From Deltaproteobacteria bacterium (GTDB lineage: Bacteria; Myxococcota_A; Polyangia; Polyangiales; Polyangiaceae), in assembly GCA_016218915.1 (NCBI GenBank), contig JACRCQ010000052.1:186001-250000 (forward strand): a DNA stretch of 64,000 bases, read 5' to 3'. A program made the translations under genes and the position numbers. Below the pieces are notes generated by a model. It was not told the origin of the DNA. It did not search any database and worked only from the letters and a program-made list of their open reading frames with translations. Each line of letters starts with the position of its first letter. Position 1 is the first letter of the stretch. Of the stretch, positions 17,023-25,604 are shown in pieces.

Positions 17023-20000
17023 TTACGGCTCGCGGGGATCGCGCCCTTCCTGTGCGCGCAGCGCGCGGTAGCGCGCCTGAACGCTCGCCCTGGCCTCGGC
17101 GGGCATGTCGGATCGGTATCCGAAGTCGCGCCCGGTGCGCTCTGCAAGCTCCTTGGCGGACGCCTCCCGCAGGTCCGGCGTCGTGCTCGTCAGCGCGTCG
17201 ATCAACCACTCGATCCGCGGACGCGTCTGGTTCTCCTCCCACCATGCGCCCCACTTCTTGACGCTTGCGGGGAGGTCCTTTCGCGTGACGGCCCGCAGTG
17301 CGCGCAGCGCAGCCTCGCTCACGGCACTGTCGTTGTCGCCGAGCGCGCGAATCAGCATGGGAACCGACGAGGGATCGCGCATCTCTCCGATGGTCTCGAG
17401 GGCATACACGCGTGTGGGCGCCTTCATCGTGGCGTTGTCCGCGATCTGCTCGATCGCCTCGCGCATGGCACGTCCAGCCGCATGGCTTCCGGACAGGGCA
17501 ATGGCCGCCCATCGCGCGCCGCGTCGCACGCGCGCATCCTCGCCCATCAGCCCCTGAAGCACGGGATCCACCGTGCGATCCGTGCCGACGTCCGCCAACG
17601 CGAGCATCGCCCACACGCGCGTTGCGGGCTCGGATCGCTCGGTCAGCTTCACCAGCTCCTGCACCATGGCGTGGCCGAGCACCGATGCCTGGCCGAGCGC
17701 TACCGCCACATCGAGCACCGGTCCGCACTCGGACGCAGCGGGCAGATCCGGCAGATCGAAGTCGATGGACTGGTGCACCGGACCCGGGAAGTGCCTGGCC
17801 ACGGTGCGAGCTGCCGCAGCGCCCATGCGCAGAAGCTCGGCGCGAGCCTCGCTCGCCACACGCCCGTCGGTGGCGTGCATCAGGCGGTTGAGCAGCTCCT
17901 CGGCTTCCCCTTCGAGATCCACGATGACCAGCGGCAGGTTGCGGTCGCCTGGGGGTTGGCTCTTGGGCGGCTCGCGCGGGCCTTCTTCCACGAAGGTATG
18001 CGCAACCGCTGTCTCGCGCATCAGCGCTTCGTCCCCGGCCACGGTCCCGATCTCGGGCGATGATCGCTCGAGCTCCGCAAGCACCGTCTCGAGCATCTCA
18101 TCCGGCTCGTCGCTCTCGCCGACCAGCACATCCGGCGCTTCCTCGAGACCGGTGACTTCCTCGAGCTCAGCCACCAGCTCGAGCCGCGGCTGGTCTGGCG
18201 ACAGCTCGAGCCGCGGCGGAACCGATGCAGCCTTGGGGCTCAACGCCTGGCCGGAGGACGAGGGCGGCCTGCCGCTTTCGAGCGTGGCAGGGCCCCGGAG
18301 CTCCTCTTCGCGGGTGGATTCAGCAGGCTTGGGAGCAGGGGTTGCCCCGCGCGTTGACGCGAACCCGGGAGCAGGTGACGTCGGCGTGCGCGGTACGGGC
18401 GGCGGCCCTGGCACCGGTGGGCCGAAGATGGGGACAGGAGGAGACTCTGGACCGACCGAGATGACGCGCGCGACGCGCACCGATTCGATGCTCGAGCTGA
18501 AGGGTTGAGGGGCGGAGAAACCGAGCGGTGTGGGGCGCGAGGTGCCTGGCGGTCGGAAGTCGCGGCTGCGCACGCTCTGGGCCGCAGGAGAGATCGTCAC
18601 CTCCGCCGGCGCGTCGGGCGGCGTTGCGGGGACAGACTCCTGCTCGCGCGCCTTGGTCGCGAGCTCCGAGGGCTTCACCGCGTTCAGATACGTCGCCGTG
18701 ATGTGGCGCGGACCGGTCTGCATTCCCGGCAGCGTGGAGGCTTCACGCTCCGGAAAGGGCGCTGCCACCGGGAAGGGCGCGATGACGTGCCGGTCCGCAG
18801 CCGTAGGAGCCTGCGCCTTGATCGCAGGAGCCGTGCCGCGACGGTCGCGCGCAGCCCGCGGCTCGCCGACCTTGGGCGGCTGGTTCGAGCGCTTGCGCTG
18901 GAGCAACAGCTGCTCGAGGGCTCTGCCGACCAGCGACGCGAGCGCGAGCACGTCGCCGACCTCGTTCATCGCCACCGCAGCGTCCCCGTCGTCGCCGTAC
19001 AGCAACGCAACTACCCGGTTTCGCACCACCACCGGTACCACCAGCACCTGCGCCGTCATGGGACGCTGCAGATCCTGCCGCAGGAACGCGTCGATGCCCT
19101 CCTCGGAAGGACGCGTGAGCAGCGCGCTCCGACGATCCCGCGCAGTCGACAGGATGCTCGGGATCTCGATCGGTACGCCGACGCCGCGGATCCGCGCTGG
19201 TCCAGCGCCAGGCCCGGCCGCGTCCACGCCCTCGGCGAGATCGCCGTGCAGCACGAACAGGGCCGTGTACTCGAAGTACTGGCGCGCGAAGTCGAACAGC
19301 ACCCGCAGCATCACGCCGTGCGTGGTGGCCCCTGACAGCGCTTCCTGGGCCATCGCTGCGGTGAACGGTCCGCGACGACGCCCCATCCCGGGCCTTCGCA
19401 TGGGCGCGTCCTGCGCCGGCCGCATCAAAGCGCGCTCGGAAGCAGGGCCAGAGGAGCGCGTGCGCACAGGCTCGGCGGTCGGCACCTCGGCAGGGGGCAT
19501 CGGCGGTGGATGCTCGCGCTTGGTCGTGGGCCCTCGCTCCCGCGCATATTCGCTCGCATCCGCGTGCGTGTCGGTGTCGATCGAGATGATGGGCGCCACA
19601 GACACCGACTCGAACGTGCCCGCCGGCGCACTGGAGCGGCGCGGCAGACGCGGCGGCCGGGAGGAATCGCCGGGCTCGCGGCGCGGTGGTGCCACGCTCG
19701 GACTCGGATCCGGCCTGCCTTCGAGGCGAGCCAGCAGGCGCAACAGACGACGATCGAGCGACAAGCCGTACCAGCGCGCGTGGGCCTCGCGGATGCGCAG
19801 CGGAGTCGTTATGCGCTGCTCGATCGCCCGTGCCAGGGCAAACGTGAGCTCCTCCTCGACGCTGGAGCTCAACGGCTCGGCCACGGCCAGCATCAGGATG
19901 TCCTCGTCGACGCTGATCGGCATGACCTGGAGCCGCTGGGCGAGGTCCGCGGGCATCATCTTCAAGGCTGCCGGGTCAGGCTCCGGAATCTGGCCAGACG

Positions 20001-20184
20001 GCATCTGCCTGAGCTTCGCCGCGTCGGCCATGACCGCTACCAGCGCCCGCTCGTCGACCGGCGCAACCTCCAGCAGGTTGGTCACCAGGTCTCCGCCATG
20101 AGCCAGCTGCCGCGCCAAAGCGACGTCCATTTCGCGCAAGGTCGTTACCTCACGCTCGAGCAGCAGTGAGCTCAGGGTCGGCAT
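17023..20184 (-). CDS. GspE-N (MshEN-like) / GAF-like / HEAT-repeat protein
   Basis: 1053 residues. The first ~150 match the N-terminal domain of type II secretion and pilus ATPases (GspE/MshE N-domain: LSSLLLEREV...LAHGGDLVTNLL...LMLAVAEPL), but no ATPase domain follows. Around 270-440 there is a GAF-like segment (MAQEALSGATTHGVMLRVLFDF ending VGRALEQLLLQRK). A long Pro/Ser-rich disordered region follows, and ~770-1030 contains HEAT-type helical repeats (ALADVGTDRTVDPVLQGLMG; ALGDNDSAVSEAALRALRAV). It is a multi-domain cytoplasmic scaffold, probably part of a signalling or motility complex. MshEN domains can bind cyclic-di-GMP. It is first gene of the five-gene operon with the PilZ-like and moa/moe/mob genes. 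Confidence 0.75.
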   Translation of the reverse strand: MPTLSSLLLEREVTTLREMDVALARQLAHGGDLVTNLLEVAPVDERALVAVMADAAKLRQMPSGQIPEPDPAALKMMPADLAQRLQVMPISVDEDILMLAVAEPLSSSVEEELTFALARAIEQRITTPLRIREAHARWYGLSLDRRLLRLLARLEGRPDPSPSVAPPRREPGDSSRPPRLPRRSSAPAGTFESVSVAPIISIDTDTHADASEYARERGPTTKREHPPPMPPAEVPTAEPVRTRSSGPASERALMRPAQDAPMRRPGMGRRRGPFTAAMAQEALSGATTHGVMLRVLFDFARQYFEYTALFVLHGDLAEGVDAAGPGAGPARIRGVGVPIEIPSILSTARDRRSALLTRPSEEGIDAFLRQDLQRPMTAQVLVVPVVVRNRVVALLYGDDGDAAVAMNEVGDVLALASLVGRALEQLLLQRKRSNQPPKVGEPRAARDRRGTAPAIKAQAPTAADRHVIAPFPVAAPFPEREASTLPGMQTGPRHITATYLNAVKPSELATKAREQESVPATPPDAPAEVTISPAAQSVRSRDFRPPGTSRPTPLGFSAPQPFSSSIESVRVARVISVGPESPPVPIFGPPVPGPPPVPRTPTSPAPGFASTRGATPAPKPAESTREEELRGPATLESGRPPSSSGQALSPKAASVPPRLELSPDQPRLELVAELEEVTGLEEAPDVLVGESDEPDEMLETVLAELERSSPEIGTVAGDEALMRETAVAHTFVEEGPREPPKSQPPGDRNLPLVIVDLEGEAEELLNRLMHATDGRVASEARAELLRMGAAAARTVARHFPGPVHQSIDFDLPDLPAASECGPVLDVAVALGQASVLGHAMVQELVKLTERSEPATRVWAMLALADVGTDRTVDPVLQGLMGEDARVRRGARWAAIALSGSHAAGRAMREAIEQIADNATMKAPTRVYALETIGEMRDPSSVPMLIRALGDNDSAVSEAALRALRAVTRKDLPASVKKWGAWWEENQTRPRIEWLIDALTSTTPDLREASAKELAERTGRDFGYRSDMPAEARASVQARYRALRAQEGRDPREP

Positions 20185-20213
20185 TGCCAGTGGATGCCTT
20201 TCGCGAAAGCCAG

Positions 20214-20242
20214 GATTGACGCGGTTGGGGGCATCTTGTCAA
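20214..20242 (-). promoter_or_regulatory. Possible sigma-70 promoter of the five-gene operon
   Basis: On the minus strand a perfect -35 hexamer TTGACA (20237-20242) is followed after 17 bases by a poor -10 (TCAATC, 20214-20219), 30 bases before ATG 20184. The spacing is ideal but the -10 agrees at only two positions, so this is tentative. The rest of the 282-base gap (20185-20466) shows no gene or obvious RNA. Confidence 0.3.
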
Positions 20243-20466
20243 CGATTAGCCCCGCTGCCTGCCAAAACAGGGCTCCGGTCGCGCTCCCCCCTGGCCCCGA
20301 CGGTCCGAGAAACCGTGCCAGACCCCCTTGAGGCGTCCTTTTCCGCCGAAATCGGCCCTTGGACCTGTTCGCATGGAGCCGCGACGCTCGGCGCCGTGAC
20401 CGTCAGGGAGCGGGCCGTCCCCCGCGTACTCCTCCCGCTCGCGCACGCTCGCGGCGCCACGCTCGC

Positions 20467-21858
20467 TCAGTGCGGGACCGCTGCCGCCTGCGCAAGAACC
20501 TGGGCGAGAATGAGCTTTGCCACGTTGAAGTAGATCAGGATCCCCACCACGTCGATCAGGCTTGCAATGAACGGCGTCGAGCTGGTCGCAGGGTCGAACC
20601 CGAGCCGCTTGATGATCAACGGCAACATGCTGCCGATGGTGCACCCGCCAGCGACGATGAAGATGAGGGTCACGCCGATGAGCGCTGCGAACCGCGGTCC
20701 GTCGCCCCACATCATCACCCGAAGAATGCCGACCATGGACAGAACGAGCCCCAGAACCACTCCCTGGCCCGCCTCGCGATACAGCACGCGCCACCAGTCG
20801 CTCGTCTTGACTTCACCCACAGCCAGCCCACGGATGATGAGCGAGGAGGATTGCGAGCCGGAGTTGCCGCCCGTGGAGATCAGCAGCGGCACGTAGTAGC
20901 TCAGCGTCGCAACCGACTTGATCACGTCGTCGTAGTGCCGAAGCGCCGTGCCCGTGAACAGCTCGCCGATGAACAGCACCGACAGCCACCCGGCGCGCTT
21001 CTTGATCAACGTCCAGAACGTGGTCTCGAAGTAGGGATCGTCGATCGGCTGCACGCCGCCCAACCGGTGCACGTCCTCCGTCTGCTCCTCGGTCATGACG
21101 TCGATGGTGTCGTCGACCGTGATGATCCCGAGGAACGTGCCGTTCGCATCGGTCACGGGCAGCGCCTGCATGTCGTACTTCGCCATCATCTTGGCGACAG
21201 CTTCCTGATCGGTCTCCGGAGTCACGGAGATGACGTTCTCGATCATCACCTCGGTGATCGGCGCGCTGGGGTTGGCGATGAGCAGCTGACGAAGGGAGAC
21301 GATGCCGAGCAGCTTCTCTTCGGCTGTCGCCACGTACACGTAGTAGATCATCTCGATGTCGTCGTCGGCGGCCCCGCGGCGAACGGCGTCGAGCGCCTCG
21401 CCAGCGGTCACGCTCGGCAAGACCGAGACGTACTGCGTGTTCATCAGGTGGCCGGCAGAGGTCTCCGGCCAGCGGGTCAGCTCTTCGACCTCCTCGGCAG
21501 CCTCGGGGTCGACCTTCTCGAGCGTCTCGAGCAGCTGGTCGCCCACGTCCTCCGGCAGCGCGGAGAACAGGTCGGCGCGATCGTCGGCAGCCATCTCCCC
21601 GGCGATGCGCGCTGTGAGCTGGAAGCCGATCTTCTCGACCAGGTTCTCCTGCCGCCCCTCAGGCAATCGCTCGAAGATGTCCGCAGCGTCGTCTGCCGGC
21701 AGACGCTTGAGCAGCGCCGCCGCCTCGTCATCGTCGAGATCGAGCACCACATCGGCCAGGTCCTCGGGGTGGACCTCGTCGAGCAATGACGCGATCTCTT
21801 CCGGCTCGTTGCGGAGCAGGTCGCGAAGCTCTGGGCCGATGAGGTGAGCCAGACGCAT
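20467..21858 (-). CDS. mgtE: MgtE-family magnesium transporter
   Basis: 463 residues from ATG 21858 (MRLAHLIG), close to the 450-residue norm. The N-terminal domain has helical repeats (LLDEVHPEDLADVVLDLDDD..., ALLKRLPADDAADIFERLP) with many acidic residues that sense Mg2+. Two CBS domains follow (~130-260, with QYVSVLPSVTAGEA and ALPVTDANGTFLGIIT). Five transmembrane helices include TGGNSGSQSS, the conserved pore region, and a second Pro/Gly-rich helix. It imports Mg2+ (or Co2+) down its gradient as a homodimer in the inner membrane. No M-box-type structure was recognised upstream. It is divergent from the cupredoxin lipoprotein gene with ~230 bases between. Confidence 0.95.
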   Translation of the reverse strand: MRLAHLIGPELRDLLRNEPEEIASLLDEVHPEDLADVVLDLDDDEAAALLKRLPADDAADIFERLPEGRQENLVEKIGFQLTARIAGEMAADDRADLFSALPEDVGDQLLETLEKVDPEAAEEVEELTRWPETSAGHLMNTQYVSVLPSVTAGEALDAVRRGAADDDIEMIYYVYVATAEEKLLGIVSLRQLLIANPSAPITEVMIENVISVTPETDQEAVAKMMAKYDMQALPVTDANGTFLGIITVDDTIDVMTEEQTEDVHRLGGVQPIDDPYFETTFWTLIKKRAGWLSVLFIGELFTGTALRHYDDVIKSVATLSYYVPLLISTGGNSGSQSSSLIIRGLAVGEVKTSDWWRVLYREAGQGVVLGLVLSMVGILRVMMWGDGPRFAALIGVTLIFIVAGGCTIGSMLPLIIKRLGFDPATSSTPFIASLIDVVGILIYFNVAKLILAQVLAQAAAVPH

Positions 21859-22023
21859 ACGGGGACAGCAAGAACCACAGCCGACGAGCGGGGAGAAGCC
21901 CAAAAGCGACCGATCACAAACCGTGGAGTCGGCGCCTCTTGGCACCCACGACGAGACAATCCTCCAGCCTGCTGCAGGATAGTCTACAGGCAGCCGCTTC
22001 GACCCATGGGGGCGCGCACAAAA

Positions 22024-22039
22024 GCCCGCAATCGCGGGC
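22024..22039. other. Strong hairpin in the mgtE/cupredoxin divergent region
   Basis: GCCCGC aatc GCGGGC forms a perfect 6-bp stem with a four-base loop. A second potential stem, CCCTGG (22048-22053) with CCAGGG (22067-22072), follows directly and ends 16 bases before the lipoprotein ATG. There is no T-run, so an intrinsic terminator is unlikely; it could structure the 5' leader of the cupredoxin mRNA. Confidence 0.4.
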
Positions 22040-22088
22040 CGCGCACGCCCTGGCACCGGGCTTGCTCCAGGGATCGCGGAGGTCTCCC

Positions 22089-22454
22089 ATGAAATCGCTG
22101 CGCTCCATCATCGTCGCCCTCGCCCTCGCCAGTGCAACGCTGCCTGCCGCTGGATGCTCCAAGGACTCCGCTGCCCCTGTGGCCGCGGCTCAGGGAAGCG
22201 TGAACATGATCGTGGACGAGACCGGCTTCGTTCCTGCCACGATCAAGGCCAAGGTGGGGGAGCCGCTCACGCTCAACATCACGCGCAAGACCGACAAGAC
22301 CTGCGCCACCGAGATCGTGATCAAGAGCGCAGGCATCAACCAGCCATTGCCCATGAACCAGCCGGTCAAGGTCACGGTCACCCCCAAGGACCGCGGCGAG
22401 ATGCGCTTCGCCTGCGCCATGGACATGATCGCAGGCAAGATCGTCGTGGAATAG
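22089..22454 (+). CDS. Cupredoxin-like lipoprotein
   Basis: 121 residues. The signal peptide ends with the lipobox AAG-C23, then a ~90-residue beta-sandwich resembling the EfeO/plastocyanin-type cupredoxin domain: VDETGFVPATIKAKVGEPLTLNITRKTDKTC and a terminal RFACAMDMIAGKIVV. Candidate copper ligands are C72, C109, M111 and M113. The usual His ligands are absent, so this is a Cys/Met-rich variant, perhaps for Cu(I). Start ATG 22089 has a GGAGG 6 bases upstream. It converges (14 bases) with the RND pump genes. The role may be periplasmic copper binding or delivery; the metal is not proven. Confidence 0.78.
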   Translation: MKSLRSIIVALALASATLPAAGCSKDSAAPVAAAQGSVNMIVDETGFVPATIKAKVGEPLTLNITRKTDKTCATEIVIKSAGINQPLPMNQPVKVTVTPKDRGEMRFACAMDMIAGKIVVE

Positions 22455-22468
22455 GCTGGGAAAACCCT

Positions 22469-25400
22469 TCACTCCGCTGGCGCGACCTGCTCTGCCTCGG
22501 AGAACTCCGCCTTCATGCGGAAGATTCGACGCAGCAGCGAGGAAAGATCGTCGAAGAGCGAGTACGCGACCGGGGTCGCCAGAAGTGTCAGCATCAACGA
22601 CATCACCTGGCCGCCCACGACCACGCCCGCGGTCGCACGGTTGAACCCTGCTCCCACGCCCCGCGACAGGAGCAGCGGGATCATCCCGGCCACGAAGGCC
22701 AGCGTGGTCATCAGGATCGGGCGCAACCGGTCGCGATTGGCCTGCAGGATCGCCGGCAGCCTCGCCATTCCCTCGCGCCGCAGCTGGTTGGTGTGATCGA
22801 TCTGCAGAATCGCGTTCTTCTTTACCACGCCGAAGAGCACAAGGATTCCCAGCGCCGAGTAGATGTCCAGCGACTGACGGAAGAGAATCACGGACAGCAC
22901 CGCGAACGGCAGGGTCAGCGGCAGCGAGAGCATGATCGTGACCGGGTGCAGCCAAGACTCGAACTGCGCCGCAAGCACCAGGTACATGAACACGCCCGAA
23001 AGCAGGAACGCCAACAGGAAGTTCTTCGCCACCCGCCCCATCTCCCGGGTGCCTCCCGTGGGCGCTGCCACGTAGTCCGCGGGGAGTCGCTCCTGCTGGA
23101 TGATCCCCTTGAGCGCATCGGCGATGGTGCTGTCGCCCACGCCTGGCGCTGTGTTCGCCAGCAGCGTGACTTGCCGCTGACGATTCAATCGGTTGATCTG
23201 CGCCGGCCCTGTTCCGTCCTTGAGATGCACCACCTCGCTGAGAGGCACGCTGCCCAGACGCGACGAAGGCACGGTCAGGAGCCGCAGGCCGTTCTCGTCG
23301 GCGCGGTATCCCGGCTCGGCTCGCACGTGGACGTCGTACTGCTCGCCCTTCTCCTGATAGTTCGAGACGTCGAGCCCGCCCACCAAAAGCCGCAACGCGT
23401 TGGCAACGTCAGCCACCTGCACGCCCAGATCCGCGGCCCGCGCTCGATCGACGTACACCCCGAGCTCGGGCTTACCGGTCACCAGATTCGAGTCGACGTC
23501 CACGGCGCCAGGCACCTGCCTGAGCTTGCCGAGGATGCGGCCAGTGAACGTCTCGAGCGCTTTGAGGTCCGGGCCCGTGAGCGTGTACTGGATCTTTGCG
23601 GTCGAGAACGCGCCGCCGCCGAACAGCCCGACCTCTCCCACCGTGACGCGCAGATCCTTGGGCTGATGAGCGAGGACCTCGCGGCGGATCCTGTCCATGA
23701 TCTGATCCTGGGACTGCTTGCGCGTCTCGGGCGGCGTCAGCTTCACGTAGATCCTGGCGACGTTCTGGGTCTTCGCGTCATCACCTCCCACGGTGTTCAG
23801 CGTGGTCGCCACCACGGGAAGCTCACGCAGCTCACGGGCGATGCGCTCTCCGATCAGGACCGTGGACGCGAGGCTGGTGCCTTCCGGCGCGCGAACGACG
23901 ACTTCCATCTGGGCCTCGTCGTTGCGGGGCAGGAAGCCCTTGTTCACGTACTTCATCAGCGGAACCATGGAGGCCATGGCTCCGACCGCGGCGAGAATCA
24001 CGATCCAGCGGTGGCGCATCACTGCCGCCAGAAGCCGGCCGTAGCCACGCTCGATCGGCCCGTAGAACACGTCGACAGCGCGCTCCAGGACCGGCTTCTT
24101 GTCCACCTCGCCCGGTTGCGCGCGCGCCTTGAGCCAGCGAGACGCGAGCATCGGCGTGAGCGTGAAGCTCACCAGGAGCGACACCGCGATCGCGAACGCC
24201 ATCGTGAGCCCAAAGCTGCTCAGGAACCGACCCGGGATGCCACCCATGAAGGCCACGGGCATGAACACCGCGATGAGCGACAGCGTGGTAGCCAGCACGG
24301 CCAGCCCGATCTCCTTGGTGCCTGTCACCGCCGCTTCCCGAGGCGTCTTGCCCTTGTCGTGGATGTGCCGGTAGATGATCTCCAGCACGACGATCGCATC
24401 GTCGATCACGATGCCCACCGCGAGGGCCAGGGCCAGCAGCGTTATCGTGTTGAGCGTGAAGCTCTGGATCCACATCGCCGCAAACGTTCCGATGATCGAT
24501 GTGGGGATCGCCAGGGAAGCAATCACCGTGCTCCGCACGCTGCCGAGGAAGAGCATGACCACCAGCGCCGCGAGCAAGGCGCCGACCGCCAGGTGCTCCT
24601 TGACCGCCGCCACGCTCGTGCGAATCACGCCCGAGTCGTCGCGCACGACCTCCAGCCCCATCCCCGCAGGCAGGCTCTTGCTGATCTCGTCGACTCTCAC
24701 CCGCAGCTCGTCGACCACCTCGACCGTGTTGGAGCCCGACTGCTTGCGCACTGCCAGCACGATCGCCGGCTGCCCGTCCCGCAACGCCGCTGTCTCGGCT
24801 TCCTCCACGCCGTCTTCGACTTTGGCTACGTCGTTGACCTGGATGGAGTGCCCGCCCTCCTGGCGCACGACGAGCTTGCCGATCTCCTCGGGCGAGCCCA
24901 CGCGACCGTGGATCCGCAGCGTCCGCTGCTCAGGGCCGTTGTCCACCCGACCGCCTGGCATGGTGAGGTTCTGACCCAGGATCGCCCTTTGCACGTCGAG
25001 TGCAGTCAGGTTGGCTGCGCGCAGCTTGATCGGCTCCAGGACCACGTTCACCTGACGCGCCTGGCCGCCGAGGATCACGACCTGCCCGACGCCCGGGATG
25101 CCTTCCATCCTGCGCCGCACCACCTTGTCGGCGTACTCGGTCATCTCCTGGATCGGCCTGTTGCCCCGGAGCGCCAGGTACAGGATCGGCGAGGCGTCAG
25201 GATCGATCTTGGTCACGATCGGAAGATCGATGTCGTTGGGGAGCTGCGCGAGGATCGTATTGATCCGGTCACGGACCTCCTGCGCGGCGACGTCCACGTT
25301 CTTCTCGAGCACGAACGTGACCACGACCTGCGAAACGCCCTCGCTCGAGATGGAGCGCAGCTCGTCGATGCCGCTGATCGTGTTGATCGCCTCTTCGACC

Positions 25401-25600
25401 TTGTCGCTGATCTCTGTCTCGACGTCCTCGGGCGCAGCGCCGGGCAGCCGCGTGATCACGGTCACGACCGGGAAGTCGATCTTGGGAAATCGATCCACAC
25501 CCAGCTTGGAGTAGCCGGCGATGCCGACGACGAGCACGACCAGGATCAGCACCGAGGCGAATACCGGTCGGCGCACGCTCAGCGCAGCCAGCCATTGCAT
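22469..25600 (-). CDS. RND-family multidrug efflux permease (HAE1 type)
   Basis: 1043 residues, the typical AcrB/MexF length. It shows an N-terminal helix, two large periplasmic loops and twelve transmembrane helices. VGIVIDDAIVVLEII (TM4) carries the two Asp of the proton relay. The VTVITRLPGAAPEDVET and GMIPLLLS regions are family signatures. It functions as an inner-membrane trimer that exports drugs or lipophilic molecules with an adaptor and a TolC-like channel. It lies 4 bases after the adaptor gene. No TolC homologue is in the window. Exact substrates cannot be read from the sequence; CzcA-type metal pumps are less likely, since metal-binding residues are not evident. Confidence 0.95.
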   Translation of the reverse strand: MQWLAALSVRRPVFASVLILVVLVVGIAGYSKLGVDRFPKIDFPVVTVITRLPGAAPEDVETEISDKVEEAINTISGIDELRSISSEGVSQVVVTFVLEKNVDVAAQEVRDRINTILAQLPNDIDLPIVTKIDPDASPILYLALRGNRPIQEMTEYADKVVRRRMEGIPGVGQVVILGGQARQVNVVLEPIKLRAANLTALDVQRAILGQNLTMPGGRVDNGPEQRTLRIHGRVGSPEEIGKLVVRQEGGHSIQVNDVAKVEDGVEEAETAALRDGQPAIVLAVRKQSGSNTVEVVDELRVRVDEISKSLPAGMGLEVVRDDSGVIRTSVAAVKEHLAVGALLAALVVMLFLGSVRSTVIASLAIPTSIIGTFAAMWIQSFTLNTITLLALALAVGIVIDDAIVVLEIIYRHIHDKGKTPREAAVTGTKEIGLAVLATTLSLIAVFMPVAFMGGIPGRFLSSFGLTMAFAIAVSLLVSFTLTPMLASRWLKARAQPGEVDKKPVLERAVDVFYGPIERGYGRLLAAVMRHRWIVILAAVGAMASMVPLMKYVNKGFLPRNDEAQMEVVVRAPEGTSLASTVLIGERIARELRELPVVATTLNTVGGDDAKTQNVARIYVKLTPPETRKQSQDQIMDRIRREVLAHQPKDLRVTVGEVGLFGGGAFSTAKIQYTLTGPDLKALETFTGRILGKLRQVPGAVDVDSNLVTGKPELGVYVDRARAADLGVQVADVANALRLLVGGLDVSNYQEKGEQYDVHVRAEPGYRADENGLRLLTVPSSRLGSVPLSEVVHLKDGTGPAQINRLNRQRQVTLLANTAPGVGDSTIADALKGIIQQERLPADYVAAPTGGTREMGRVAKNFLLAFLLSGVFMYLVLAAQFESWLHPVTIMLSLPLTLPFAVLSVILFRQSLDIYSALGILVLFGVVKKNAILQIDHTNQLRREGMARLPAILQANRDRLRPILMTTLAFVAGMIPLLLSRGVGAGFNRATAGVVVGGQVMSLMLTLLATPVAYSLFDDLSSLLRRIFRMKAEFSEAEQVAPAE

Positions 25601-25604
25601 GGTC

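Noticed and set aside
21859..22088. M-box Mg2+ riboswitch ahead of mgtE
   Set aside because: The hairpins in this region lie nearer to the divergent lipoprotein gene and do not show the conserved M-box core, so I do not call one.
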